DNA from: Martinezella hainanensis
GTDB taxonomy: Bacteria; Pseudomonadota; Alphaproteobacteria; Rhizobiales; Rhizobiaceae
DNA length: 64,000 nucleotides
Assembly: GCF_900094555.1 (NCBI RefSeq)
Contig: NZ_FMAC01000004.1
Coordinates: 124,001-188,000 of the forward strand
Reading direction: 5' to 3'
The notes beneath the pieces were generated by a model. The model did no database searches. It saw only the letters and a list, made by a program, of their open reading frames with translations, and was not told the origin of the DNA. The position numbers were made by a program, and so were the translations under genes. Of this stretch, positions 35,242 to 46,500 are shown one piece after another. Every line of letters begins with the position of its first letter. Position 1 is the stretch's first letter.

Positions 35242-35547
35242 CTGGGGTCCTCTTGAATGCTTGTGCCTGCTCGATGCATACGGTCATGCTTCCGCGTCAA
35301 GATATCGCTGGACAGACCCATCCGGCCATGCCTCACAAAAGATAGATCGAATAGGCGCACGGATGATTAACATTCGGCATCTCTGCCGCACGAAGTCAGC
35401 CCGGATGATCAAGAACATCAATGCCTGCGCTAGCGGACGGAGGATAAACCATAACGCACCCAGACGCGAACGCGGAAACAGTGTATGCAACTCGCCCCGG
35501 ACGGAGGCGAGAATAAAATGCCCATACTTCCAAACACTGGCGAGCAA
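35236..35547 (-). pseudogene. Second wzm-like permease gene, decayed
   Basis: The frame from 35547 encodes SVWKYGHFILASVRGEL, FPRSRLGALWFILRPLAQAL, the N-terminus of an ABC-2 polysaccharide exporter permease of a different subtype from the intact wzm. Homology then jumps frames (HPCAYSIYLL, GMAGW, SSDILTR, SMTVCIEQAQAFKRTPVASH), showing at least two frameshifts and one stop, and ends where the glycosyltransferase remnant starts. The cluster once had a different exporter, now replaced by the wzm-wzt pair at 28-29.7 kb. Confidence 0.75.
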
Positions 35548-35602
35548 AATGCTTTCTTTCAGATATTATGAGCATATGATCGGTGACTGGGGACCGATAT
35601 GG

Positions 35603-36568
35603 TCAGCGCACCACTCGGATCTTCCAATCGTCAAGCACATCGCCGAGTGTGCGGCTTAATTCTATTTCCGGCTTCCAGCCAAAGGCCGCCAACGCCGCCC
35701 TGTTATCGCCGGAAGCCGCCACGATTTCTGGTCCACGTAACCGCTGCGGATCTATCTCTATTTCCAACTTCAATCTGCAAAGTTCGATAAGCATGTCGAG
35801 TATCGACTGAATCTGTATCGACCGCCCCGAGGATAGATTGAACACGCCTCCAAGCATATCCGAGACATCCTCGACCAGAGCAGCATCGGCATAGGCACGT
35901 ACAACGTCTCGCACATCAAGAAAATCACGGAAGCCCGAGAGATTTCCGACGCTGATACGAGGAGGTTTGGCACCCACCGATATTTCCGCGAGTTGCTTGG
36001 CGAAAGCAGAAACAACATAAGCATCCGTCTGGCCGGGTCCGGTATGGTTGAACGGACGGAAGCGGACGGATTTGAGGCCATCATGGGCAAGCTGCCCGAC
36101 AAGCACGTCTGCCGCCGCCTTCGTTGCACCATACACATTCATCGGCTTGAGCGCCGCGCTCTCCTTTATCGGAGCATTTGCAGCATCAATGAACGAAGCG
36201 CCATAGGCTTCGGAGCTGCCCGCGAAGATGAAGCGCGCTTCCGGTGCAAACTCCATCGTGGCGTAGGCGAGGTTCATGGTGCCCTGAAAATTTACGTCCC
36301 AAGCTCGTTGCGGCATCTTGCGGGCATCCGCAGGGGCTGCAATTGCGGCGAGATGAATGATTGCCGTCGGGCGGCAATCACGGATCAGGGTCATAACTTG
36401 GCCCCGATCCGTAATGTCTGTCTTCCAGTCCGATGTATCTCCTTGGCCGGCGGTCAAGACGATGAGGTCATAACCCTGCTCCAGCCGCCGCTTGTCCAAT
36501 TCGCGCTGTAACCACGATCCGACAAAGCCGCTGGCGCCAGTAATGAGAATACGATGTTCTCTCGGCAT
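35603..36568 (-). CDS. rmd: GDP-6-deoxy-4-keto-hexose reductase (Rmd-like), SDR family
   Basis: This 321-residue extended short-chain dehydrogenase has the NAD(P)-binding ITGASGFVGSWL at the N-terminus, a Ser in FAGSSEAYG and the catalytic Tyr-Lys in NVYGATKAA. It lies directly downstream of gmd, so its substrate is almost certainly GDP-4-keto-6-deoxy-D-mannose. The product is GDP-D-rhamnose (Rmd) or GDP-6-deoxy-D-talose; the sequence alone does not settle this. A fucose synthase (Fcl) is less likely on sequence character. ATG 36568 gives the usual N-terminus. Confidence 0.85.
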   Translation of the reverse strand: MPREHRILITGASGFVGSWLQRELDKRRLEQGYDLIVLTAGQGDTSDWKTDITDRGQVMTLIRDCRPTAIIHLAAIAAPADARKMPQRAWDVNFQGTMNLAYATMEFAPEARFIFAGSSEAYGASFIDAANAPIKESAALKPMNVYGATKAAADVLVGQLAHDGLKSVRFRPFNHTGPGQTDAYVVSAFAKQLAEISVGAKPPRISVGNLSGFRDFLDVRDVVRAYADAALVEDVSDMLGGVFNLSSGRSIQIQSILDMLIELCRLKLEIEIDPQRLRGPEIVAASGDNRAALAAFGWKPEIELSRTLGDVLDDWKIRVVR

Positions 36569-36595
36569 GGGGTGCCTCGTCATTCAGCCGAAAAC

Positions 36596-37989
<1,394 letters not shown>

Positions 37990-39108
37990 TCAGCTTCCAC
38001 GAGAGCCCGTCAATTCGCGATAGAGTCGGTCATAGGCCGAACACATCTTCTCTGCCGTGAAACAGGCAAGATAGCGACTACGCGCCGCTGCACCCATTCT
38101 AGTAGCCTCATGTTCGTTGTCCCAGAGAGATTTCATTGCGTTCGACAGAGCGTCGACGTCGTTCGGCGGCACCACGAACCCGGTCTGCTTGTCCAGATTG
38201 ACGAAACTGGTCCCCGTGCCGATTTCGCACGAAATCATCGGCTTGCCGAACATTGACGCTTCGACGAGAGAAAGCCCGAAGGCTTCGGAGCGAAGATGCG
38301 AGGGAAACACAAACCCCGCACAAAGTTCGAGCAGAGCGATCTTATCGTTGTCCGACAAGGATCCGAGAAAATGGATATTATTCAGATTTTGCCCGGCAGC
38401 CTGCTTCAGTTCCGCCTCCGTCGGCCCACTGCCGACGATCACGATATCAAGGTCATTGCTTTTCGCGGCCTGCAGCAGGATATGGACCCCCTTGTAATAT
38501 CGCAGGACGCCGACGAATAAAAGAAAGCGATTGGGAAGCTTACCGCGCCAACGGGCTACCCTCGCTTTATCCGCCTTCGGATAGTCGGCCTCGTCCAGGC
38601 CCAACGGGATCACCCTTGTTTTGGATTTGAACCTTTCTAGGACATCGCTCGACATTGCGTAATTCGGAGACGTCGCAACAATGCAATCGACGCTTTTCAG
38701 AAAGCGAGACATCAACGGCTTGTAGAATTGCAGCAAGACCTTCTGCTTCACGATGTCGGAATGATATGTCACCACGGTCGGCTTGCCGGGAGGAACGGTG
38801 AGATGGACGATATCCATCACCGGCCAGGGAAAGTGATAGTGGACAATATCAGCTTTCCGACTCAATTCCCGAAAACGGCCAAACACCTCGCGTGAAAAAC
38901 CGGTGGACGCGAATTCAAAATCGAGTTTGGCCTTGTGAGCCATGTGACCATCGAATTCGACGCTGTTTTCGATCGGCGTTTCGCTCAGCGATAGAACATC
39001 AGATTCCACACCATATTTGGCGGTACCCTTGGCGATTGCGTGAATGGTCCGCTCAACCCCACCGAATGTGTCGGGCCAATATGTTTTGAAAAAATGTAAA
39101 ACGCGCAT
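37990..39108 (-). CDS. Glycosyltransferase, GT4 family
   Basis: This 372-residue GT-B enzyme starts MRVLHFFKTYWPDTFGGVER, typical of GT4 transferases with a GG loop, and carries the motif RSEAFGLSLVEASMFG near residue 275. ATG 39108 follows AGGAGTGGA and was preferred to an upstream in-frame start at 39558 that would run antisense to the cupin gene. It is divergent from the cupin gene and belongs to the O-chain assembly genes. Donor and acceptor are unknown. Confidence 0.92.
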   Translation of the reverse strand: MRVLHFFKTYWPDTFGGVERTIHAIAKGTAKYGVESDVLSLSETPIENSVEFDGHMAHKAKLDFEFASTGFSREVFGRFRELSRKADIVHYHFPWPVMDIVHLTVPPGKPTVVTYHSDIVKQKVLLQFYKPLMSRFLKSVDCIVATSPNYAMSSDVLERFKSKTRVIPLGLDEADYPKADKARVARWRGKLPNRFLLFVGVLRYYKGVHILLQAAKSNDLDIVIVGSGPTEAELKQAAGQNLNNIHFLGSLSDNDKIALLELCAGFVFPSHLRSEAFGLSLVEASMFGKPMISCEIGTGTSFVNLDKQTGFVVPPNDVDALSNAMKSLWDNEHEATRMGAAARSRYLACFTAEKMCSAYDRLYRELTGSRGS

Positions 39109-39300
39109 TCCACTCCTGTATCGAAAAGCAATCGCTACGTCACCTGGGACATTGTAGAGCCGAAGCAGGTTCGACTGGAGCGCGCAAAGTAGGCTCTTTG
39201 TCGGCATCGGCGAAAAAATCCTGCTTTGCCGGCGCCGCTGGACTAATGCCGCGAATAATTTTCGGCCGGCGGCCGATCGACTTTTTGTGAGGAGATTTCG

Positions 39301-39669
39301 TTGAAATCCGGAAGCTTTTACAAGATTGGCGACAATGATCAGCGCCCTTGGGGCACATGGCATGTGCTCGATATCGGTGATCGGCATGTCGTCAAACGCA
39401 TCGTCGTAAACCCCGGCGAGCGGTTGTCGTTGCAGTATCACAACCATCGTTCGGAGCGTTGGACAGCCGTTTCCGGTCGCGGCATTGCCGAAATCGACGG
39501 AACGGAACACGTTCTGCAACTCGGACATACCGTTGATATTCCGCTGAAGGCGACGCACCGGGCTTCATGCACCAGCAATACACCACTGGTTTTCATCGAG
39601 ATTCAATATGGCGGACTGCTCGACGAAAACGATATCGTCCGAATCAGCGACGACTACAACCGAGTGTGA
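39301..39669 (+). CDS. Stand-alone type II phosphomannose isomerase-like cupin
   Basis: This 122-residue protein matches the C-terminal cupin domain of bifunctional ManC/type II mannose-6-phosphate isomerases: RPWGTWHVLDIGDRHVVKRI, PGERLSLQYHNHRSERWTAV with the metal-binding His and Glu, and IPLKATHRASC with the last His. The guanylyltransferase domain is absent. It would isomerise fructose-6-phosphate and mannose-6-phosphate, feeding GDP-mannose for Gmd. The start is a TTG with a good GAGGAG site. It is the only plus-strand gene in this part of the cluster. Confidence 0.85.
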   Translation: MKSGSFYKIGDNDQRPWGTWHVLDIGDRHVVKRIVVNPGERLSLQYHNHRSERWTAVSGRGIAEIDGTEHVLQLGHTVDIPLKATHRASCTSNTPLVFIEIQYGGLLDENDIVRISDDYNRV

Positions 39670-39682
39670 AAGCTGACCGATA

Positions 39683-40231
39683 TCAATCGAATAGCTCGGC
39701 GTCCGCGAGTAGCGGCTGCCGCTGATCCTTGGCGGAAAGCGTGAGCGCATCTAGAGTTTTCCAGTCGATGCCGATCTGCGGATCGTCCCAACGGATGCCG
39801 CGATCGCTCTCCGGAGCATAATAATTGGTCGTCTTATACAGAAACTCCACATGATCACTCAACGTTAGAAAGCCATGGGCAAATCCCTCGGGTATCCACA
39901 ACTGACGTTTATTTTCCGCAGACAGTCGGACGCCAACCCATTGCCCGAATGTCGGCGAGGACTTTCTGATGTCGACGGCAACATCATAGACCTCTCCGAC
40001 CACCACCCGCACCAGCTTGGCTTGGGCATGTGGTGGCAGCTGATAGTGTAATCCACGCAGGACGCCCCTTCCCGAGCGGCTGTGATTGTCCTGCACGAAA
40101 TCGACGCTGCGGCCGATCGCCGCTTCGAATTTCACCTTGCTGAAGCTCTCGAAAAAGAAGCCGCGATCGTCAACAAACACCGTCGGTTCGATGATCTTGA
40201 CGTCGGGAATGGCGGTATCGATGGCTTTCAT
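39683..40231 (-). CDS. rfbC: dTDP-4-dehydrorhamnose 3,5-epimerase RmlC
   Basis: This 182-residue cupin-fold epimerase acts in the third step of dTDP-L-rhamnose synthesis. Diagnostic blocks are FFFESFSKVKFEAAIG, FVQDNHSRSGRGVLRGLHYQ, KLVRVVVGEVYDVAVDIRK and WIPEGFAHGFLTLSD with the catalytic His residues. ATG 40231 gives the usual start. It is the last gene of rmlBDAC, 58 bp after rmlA, and ends 13 bp from the convergent cupin gene. Confidence 0.96.
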   Translation of the reverse strand: MKAIDTAIPDVKIIEPTVFVDDRGFFFESFSKVKFEAAIGRSVDFVQDNHSRSGRGVLRGLHYQLPPHAQAKLVRVVVGEVYDVAVDIRKSSPTFGQWVGVRLSAENKRQLWIPEGFAHGFLTLSDHVEFLYKTTNYYAPESDRGIRWDDPQIGIDWKTLDALTLSAKDQRQPLLADAELFD

Positions 40232-40289
40232 TCGTCGTCCTGTTGGGATTGTTTGCAAGGGAGATGCGGCAGCATAAAGCGGGCGTAGG

Positions 40290-41177
40290 TTAGAATATCT
40301 GCTCGCGCAAGATCCCAAGGAGATATTGCCCATAGGCATTCTTCTTCAGTGGATTCGCCAGCGCCTCGACATCAGACGCGCTGATCCAGCCGCTGCGATA
40401 GGCAATCTCTTCGGGGCAGGCAACCTTCAGGCCCTGCCGGTTCTCGATCGTCGCGATGTAATGGCTGGCCTCCAGCATCGATTCATGCGTTCCGGTGTCG
40501 AGCCAGGCATAGCCGCGGCCCATCGTTTGGACGTCCAGCCGGCCGGCCTGCAGATAGTGAACATTGACATCGGTGATCTCCAGCTCGCCACGTGGCGACG
40601 GACGGATGGATTTAGCGACGTCGACGACGGTTTCGTCATAGAAGTAGAGGCCGGTTACCGCATAGTTGCTCTTCGGCATCTTCGGTTTTTCCTCCAGGCT
40701 GATCGCCCGGCCGTTCTGATCGAACTCGACCACTCCATAGCGATGCGGGTCCTGCACGTGATAGGCGAAGACCGTCGCACCCGTCTCCTTGGCGCTCGCC
40801 TCGTGCAGCAATCTGGTAAAATCATGCCCGTAGAAAATGTTGTCTCCCAGAACTAGGGCGGACGGCGCGCCATCCAGAAACGCTTCGCCGATCAGGAAGG
40901 CCTGGGCAAGGCCGTCCGGGCTGGGTTGAACGGCATAATCAAGCTGAATACCCCATTGGCTGCCATTGCCGAGCAATTGTTCGAAACGAGGCGTGTCCTG
41001 CGGCGTCGAGATGATGAGGATTTCACGTATGCCCGCCAGCATCAAAGTCGTGAGCGGATAGTAAATCATCGGCTTGTCATAGATCGGCAGAAGCTGCTTG
41101 CTGACCGCAAGTGTCAACGGATAGAGCCGTGTTCCCGATCCGCCGGCCAGTATGATTCCTTTGCGTGCTTTCGTCAT
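40290..41177 (-). CDS. rfbA: Glucose-1-phosphate thymidylyltransferase RmlA
   Basis: This 295-residue enzyme makes dTDP-glucose from dTTP and glucose-1-phosphate, the first step of rhamnose synthesis. The nucleotidyltransferase signature [16 protein letters not shown], then [20 protein letters not shown] and [10 protein letters not shown], are diagnostic. The length is standard. It is the third gene in the order rmlB-rmlD-rmlA-rmlC. Confidence 0.97.
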   Translation of the reverse strand: MTKARKGIILAGGSGTRLYPLTLAVSKQLLPIYDKPMIYYPLTTLMLAGIREILIISTPQDTPRFEQLLGNGSQWGIQLDYAVQPSPDGLAQAFLIGEAFLDGAPSALVLGDNIFYGHDFTRLLHEASAKETGATVFAYHVQDPHRYGVVEFDQNGRAISLEEKPKMPKSNYAVTGLYFYDETVVDVAKSIRPSPRGELEITDVNVHYLQAGRLDVQTMGRGYAWLDTGTHESMLEASHYIATIENRQGLKVACPEEIAYRSGWISASDVEALANPLKKNAYGQYLLGILREQIF

Positions 41178-41257
41178 GATCCAGCGTCTCTTCTTCAGTC
41201 TGTCTACGTCTTATCGGCTCGTGGGGATGATCGAAATCATCATGGAACCTGCGGCTC

Positions 41258-42160
41258 TCAATTCCCCGCAGCTCGCAATCTGGCCAAAACATCATCAACG
41301 CCTTCCTGCCATTGCGGAAGGGCGATATCGAAGCGATCCATCAGCTTTTTGCAATCCAGCCTTGAATTGGCCGGACGCTTGGCCGGGGTCGGGTACTCCA
41401 CGGTCGATATCGGCTTGAGTGCATCAAGGGGAAGCGCAAGCTTGACATTGGCAGTCGATGCCTGGCGCACGATATGTGCGGCATAGCCATGCCAGGACGT
41501 GCTGCCCTGTGCCGTGAGGTGATAGGTACCCTTTAGCTCGCCGGCTACCTCAGAGCCAGCGATGCGCTCGATCACCGTGCGTGTGACATCCGCAATCAGA
41601 GCCGCCGAAGTTGGCGCTCCCACCTGGTCGGCAACGACGTTCAACGTGCTTCGTTCACCAGCCAGCCGAAGGATGGTCTTCAGGAAATTGCTGCCATGAT
41701 GACCGTAGACCCAGCTCGTCCGCAGGATAGTGTAGGAAGCTCCGGAGGCGCGCACCGCTTCCTCACCCAGCCATTTGCTTTCGCCATAGACCGATTGCGG
41801 GTTAACAGCGTCGTCTTCGCGATAGGGGGCGGTTTTCGTGCCGTCGAAGACATAATCCGTCGAGTAGTGGATCAGCCCGACGCCATTATCTGCTGCCCAC
41901 CGCGCCAATATTCCTGGCGCAGTGGCATTAACCGCCATTGCCAGTTCTCTATCGCTTTCGGCGCGATCCACGGCCGTATATGCAGCCGGATTGACGATCA
42001 CACGCGGCTTGTGCTCGCGAAGAGCGGCAAGAACGCTTGCCTCATTCGCAAGATCCATTTCTGCGCGCGTCAGGGCCACTACACTGCCTAATGCGCCTAA
42101 CGAACGCTGCAACTCGAACCCGACTTGCCCATTGGCGCCAGTGACCAGAATGGTACTCAC
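41258..42160 (-). CDS. rfbD: dTDP-4-dehydrorhamnose reductase RmlD
   Basis: This 300-residue SDR reduces dTDP-4-keto-L-rhamnose to dTDP-L-rhamnose. It has [15 protein letters not shown] at the N-terminus, [10 protein letters not shown], and the catalytic YxxxK in [11 protein letters not shown]. The start is GTG at 42160, whose bases overlap the rmlB stop (GTGA), so translation is coupled; an ATG at 42190 would overlap rmlB deeply and was rejected. Confidence 0.96.
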   Translation of the reverse strand: MSTILVTGANGQVGFELQRSLGALGSVVALTRAEMDLANEASVLAALREHKPRVIVNPAAYTAVDRAESDRELAMAVNATAPGILARWAADNGVGLIHYSTDYVFDGTKTAPYREDDAVNPQSVYGESKWLGEEAVRASGASYTILRTSWVYGHHGSNFLKTILRLAGERSTLNVVADQVGAPTSAALIADVTRTVIERIAGSEVAGELKGTYHLTAQGSTSWHGYAAHIVRQASTANVKLALPLDALKPISTVEYPTPAKRPANSRLDCKKLMDRFDIALPQWQEGVDDVLARLRAAGN

Positions 42161-43224
42161 GCCTCGACCTCGTATTGTTTGCCTACCCATTCACGATAAG
42201 CACCACTGGTGACGTTTTGCACCCAGTCCTGGTTGTCGAGATACCATCCGACCGTCTTGCGAATGCCGGTTTCGAAAGTCTCCTCAGGCTTCCAGCCGAG
42301 TTCGCGTTCGAGCTTGCGGGCATCGATCGCATAGCGACGATCATGACCCGGCCTATCCTTCACGAAAGTGATCTGATCGCTGTAGCGACTGCCATCGGCC
42401 TTTGGCCTAAGCTTATCGAGAATCGCACAGATCGTGTGCACGACATCGAGATTGGGCTTTTCGTTCCAACCACCGACATTATAGGTCTCACCGACCGTGC
42501 CGGCTTCCAGTACACGACGAATGGCGCTGCAGTGGTCCCGCACATAGAGCCAATCACGAACTTGCTGGCCGTCGCCATAGATCGGCAGGCTTTTGCCCGA
42601 AAGTGCATTCAGGATCACCAGCGGGATCAGCTTTTCCGGAAAATGGTAAGGCCCGTAATTGTTGCTGCAGTTCGTCGTCAAGACAGGCAGACCGTAAGTA
42701 TGGTGCCACGCCCGAACGAGATGATCGGATGCCGCCTTGCTGGCGGAATAGGGACTGTTCGGCTCATGGCGATTAAGCTCATTGAACGGCGCATCATTTT
42801 TCGACAGCGTGCCGTAGACCTCGTCGGTCGAGACGTGAAGAAAACGGAAAGCCTGTTTCTCGTTCTCGGGCAAGCCGTCCCAATGGCTGCGCACTGATTC
42901 CAGCAAGCTGAAGGTGCCAACGATATTCGTCTGAATGAAATCGCCGGGTCCGTGGATGGAGCGATCGACATGACTTTCGGCTGCGAAATTGATGACGGCT
43001 CGCGGCCTGTGCATCGACAGCAAATCGCTCACCAACTCGCGATCACCAATATCGCCGTGTACGAACACATGGCGATTATCGTCCTTCAGCCCCTTCAGGG
43101 TATCCAAATTGCCGGCATAGGTCAGCTTGTCGAGGTTAACGACCGTCTCATGGTGGCGCTCAAGCCAATCGAGAACGAAGTTTCCGCCAATAAAGCCGGC
43201 ACCACCGGAAACCAGTATTGTCAT
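42157..43224 (-). CDS. rfbB: dTDP-glucose 4,6-dehydratase RmlB
   Basis: This 355-residue SDR converts dTDP-glucose to dTDP-4-keto-6-deoxyglucose. It carries the NAD motif [36 protein letters not shown] with the catalytic Asp-Glu pair, and [16 protein letters not shown] with YxxxK. It is the first gene of the rmlBDAC operon. The promoter should lie in 43225-43575. Confidence 0.97.
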   Translation of the reverse strand: MTILVSGGAGFIGGNFVLDWLERHHETVVNLDKLTYAGNLDTLKGLKDDNRHVFVHGDIGDRELVSDLLSMHRPRAVINFAAESHVDRSIHGPGDFIQTNIVGTFSLLESVRSHWDGLPENEKQAFRFLHVSTDEVYGTLSKNDAPFNELNRHEPNSPYSASKAASDHLVRAWHHTYGLPVLTTNCSNNYGPYHFPEKLIPLVILNALSGKSLPIYGDGQQVRDWLYVRDHCSAIRRVLEAGTVGETYNVGGWNEKPNLDVVHTICAILDKLRPKADGSRYSDQITFVKDRPGHDRRYAIDARKLERELGWKPEETFETGIRKTVGWYLDNQDWVQNVTSGAYREWVGKQYEVEA

Positions 43225-43575
43225 CTAAGTTCCATTCCTGCTTTGCGTTAGGCTGAAGATCGCGACGTTCAGAGGTACTATTCGCAAGGATACGACGGCC
43301 ACAAAGCCATTAAATCAACGCTTCGTCACAAGACCTACCCTAAGAATCTGGGTACTTCAACCTTCATAACCTACCATGATCGGCGCCGAGTCGGGGGCTG
43401 ACTCATCTCTACCACGAGGCCAGCGGTGGACTTCGTGGTTACAACTCTATCCGTGAACGCCATCCACTTGCGCCTGCCTTCTACGTTGCCATCGAGCATG
43501 AGGAGTGCACTTTGACTTAGCCATGTTCAGTCCGCTGGGCTTCTCGTATCGATCTTCGCGATCTCCCAAAAGCTC
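43225..43575. other. Intergenic region upstream of rmlB
   Basis: These 351 bases lie between the rmlB start and the end of the 1311-codon gene. A short plus-strand frame (about 43406-43520, with SGGLRGYNSIRERHP) vaguely recalls the end of a transposase but cannot be assigned. No promoter was resolved. Confidence 0.3.
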
Positions 43576-46500
43576 TCAGGAGAAAACGGTTTCTCTGATT
43601 ATTGCTTCAAGACGCTGCAAGGGCCGTTCCCATCCTTCTATAATCGGGGCGCGCCCACTTGCCCCCTCATCATGAGCTTGCTCTCTTATAAACCGGGCCA
43701 GATCGTGACTTAACGATTCTGGCGTTCCAACTGAAATATCCCTAAATTCCCAGTGAGCAGGTATATCTGAAGCTAGAACTGGTAATCCCATTGCCTGCGC
43801 TTGCCCAATCCCCAAATTATAACCCTCCCATTTGGAAAAATTCGCATAGCAATCTGCTGCAATGTAAAGCTCGATCATCTCTTCATCAGTTACATTAGCT
43901 TTGACCATAAAGCCTCGACGAACCATTTCGTCAATATCCTCGGGTCCTGCCTTCCCGCATAAAACGAAGACAGTAGTCGATGCCAATTCCGGATATGCGA
44001 GTTTAAACTCTTCCACAAACAGCTCGTACTGATCCACGCCCTTGTAGCTCCGCTCGGCATGGTGAAATCTACACACGTTCAGAACTACAAAACGACCTTC
44101 CAAACCGAGCCTTTGTCTCGCTTGAATGCGGATATCTGATTGTCCTTGCCAGACCGCAAGGTGCGAATTGCCGAGCCGAACCACCTCCATCGAAGCCATA
44201 TCGGATTCGGCCTTCACAGCCTCAGAGATTCCGATAATTCTATCAGCCATAGGAGCGCAAAACTGCTTCTCGACGTTAATCATGCGACGCAAATCCGCGT
44301 CATTGAAAAACTCCGGATTTGGCTCCCCGTAATCAATCACGATTGAACGGATCGAACCACCTATCCATCGAAGAGTTGAAAAAAATGGAGGGGTGTGAAC
44401 AATGACACAATCAATCTTGAGCTCAAAAGCGACCCTTGCAGCTTCCGCCGGATCTTCAATCACAATTCTGCGGCAGCCAGGATAACTAAACTCGTTGGCA
44501 TTCTTATGCCCGCCGATAAAAACCTCGAATCCGCATTTCAAAAGATATTGCGCCTGTAGATCGACCACGACTGCAACACCGTGACCGACCTGATGGGTGA
44601 CACTGAGCATCAAGACTCTAATCGGCTCACCATTTCGCAAGGCATGTTGGCGCCATGGCCACACAGTTCGCGGCGGATTTGCCAGCTTATACGTTTCGAT
44701 TAGGCTCAAATTCGGGCTATAGTAGGGATCATTTTTAAAGAAGCTGCGTCCTTTCGAAAGCGCATAGTTCGCCTCTTTCCGGAAGAGTGCTTGTTTTGCG
44801 GGCGTATCATCTTGCCCCCTGGTTTTAGATTCATGATGAATTAGGAGCGGATCGTTAATCCCGATTACTCGATAACCGGCTTGAACCAGTTCGATATTCA
44901 ACTTTACATCGTTAAACGCGACGGCAAGGGCTGGATCGAACCCACCGAGTTTAGTAAAAACTTCTTTCCGAATTGCCAGGCAAGCTCCTGTAACGGCCGA
45001 CATCTCCCGTGTTGCATTCCCAAGTTCGGCGTATCCACCCTCATCAGGCTGCTTCCCTACGAGCGTATGCGCTGCCACGCCTTGGATGCCGACGACAGTC
45101 CCGCCGTGCTGAACAGTGCCATCGGGATAGAGCAGCTTTGCCCCGACCGATCCCACATCCGATTGGGCGAGATAACGAACAAGCTTTCGGATCCACAACG
45201 GATCGTTAACCGTCGTATCATTGTTGAGAAATATAAAAATAGAATTATTACACGCCGCTGCGGCAGTATTACAAATCTGCGCGAAATTGAACGCATGCTG
45301 ATATGGAAGAATTCGAATAGAGTTCTCGCGCTCTATTTTCCTAAAATAGATTAATGTTTCAGGCATCATTGACTGATTGTCGACAATAACTATTTCAATT
45401 GCGTGTCGTGGATAGTCAGACTGTGACAGAATACTCTCGACACAGGCCCGCAGGATATCTACCGAATCGCGCGTTGGTATAATTATGCTGACGGAGGGGA
45501 GTGGATCTGGATCGCTGAGTTCAGGTGCTTTGTGAACCTTTGGCATATCCATTTTTGCCAAATGAAATAGGATCGACGGAACATGCAAGACCTCGCTGCG
45601 AGCTAGCGCGCTGGCACATGTCGCCAGTGCGTCCTCTACGTTGCCCCCTGCAGCAATTTTCTTGACAATTTGCTGCAAACGATCTGCGCCTTTGATCGCG
45701 GCCGCACTCCCGATATAGTTCAGCCAACGCAGTAGCTCGGGTGAGAAATCTGGTTTAAAGAATGGCTGCTCCCGCCTTCCGTCGATCGTGCGCCGATCGT
45801 CGTCCGCATAGATCAAGCAGCAATTTGTTGACGCCGCAGCGCCAGCAGCGATTCCGTATAGACAATGAGCTGAAAGGAGTGTTCCCCCGGCAACTATGAG
45901 CGTGACAGAAGATGTATCGAGGGCACCCAGAACATTGTCCGCCCCGCCTCTAACGAAGCTATCCTCGTCAGCGTGCCCCTTCTTAGATGTCGATCCATCG
46001 GCTTTCGACGATGGTTCCCAGTACACAACATTTTTTGCCTTAAATAATTGATATTCAAGCGATTTTTTTGTTTCCGCCCATGCTCCATTTACAACTACCA
46101 ACACCGAAATCTCAGGCAATTCACCCGACGCAATATGGCGACGAATCTGCCTCTCATCGTCTGCCGATAAGGTGTCGAATTTATCGATCCAAACATCATA
46201 TTCGGCGCTATTGGATACCTCATCAGTGATAACAGATGCCGGCTGCAGCGATTTGAGCTTAAGACGACGCCTAATGGAATTTCTGAGAACATCACGCGCA
46301 TTGTTCCTACCTGCAGCGGCGTTCAACAAAAGCCGAATTCGCTGCGCTTGCGTTTTTAGCGGAAGCCTTGCCCGCCGAAGCGGTGCTGTAATTCTCCAGG
46401 AAGTGGAAGCATAGAGATCGCCTATGAGTTGATCACGATGACGAACGAGCACTTGAGCATGATACAATTCGGCGCGCAGCGCATCTAGCTCTTGCCTAAG

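Noticed and set aside
43406..43520. Peptide SGGLRGYNSIRERHP, possible transposase end
   Set aside because: The resemblance is too short and vague to name a family, and no inverted repeats or other parts of an IS are nearby.
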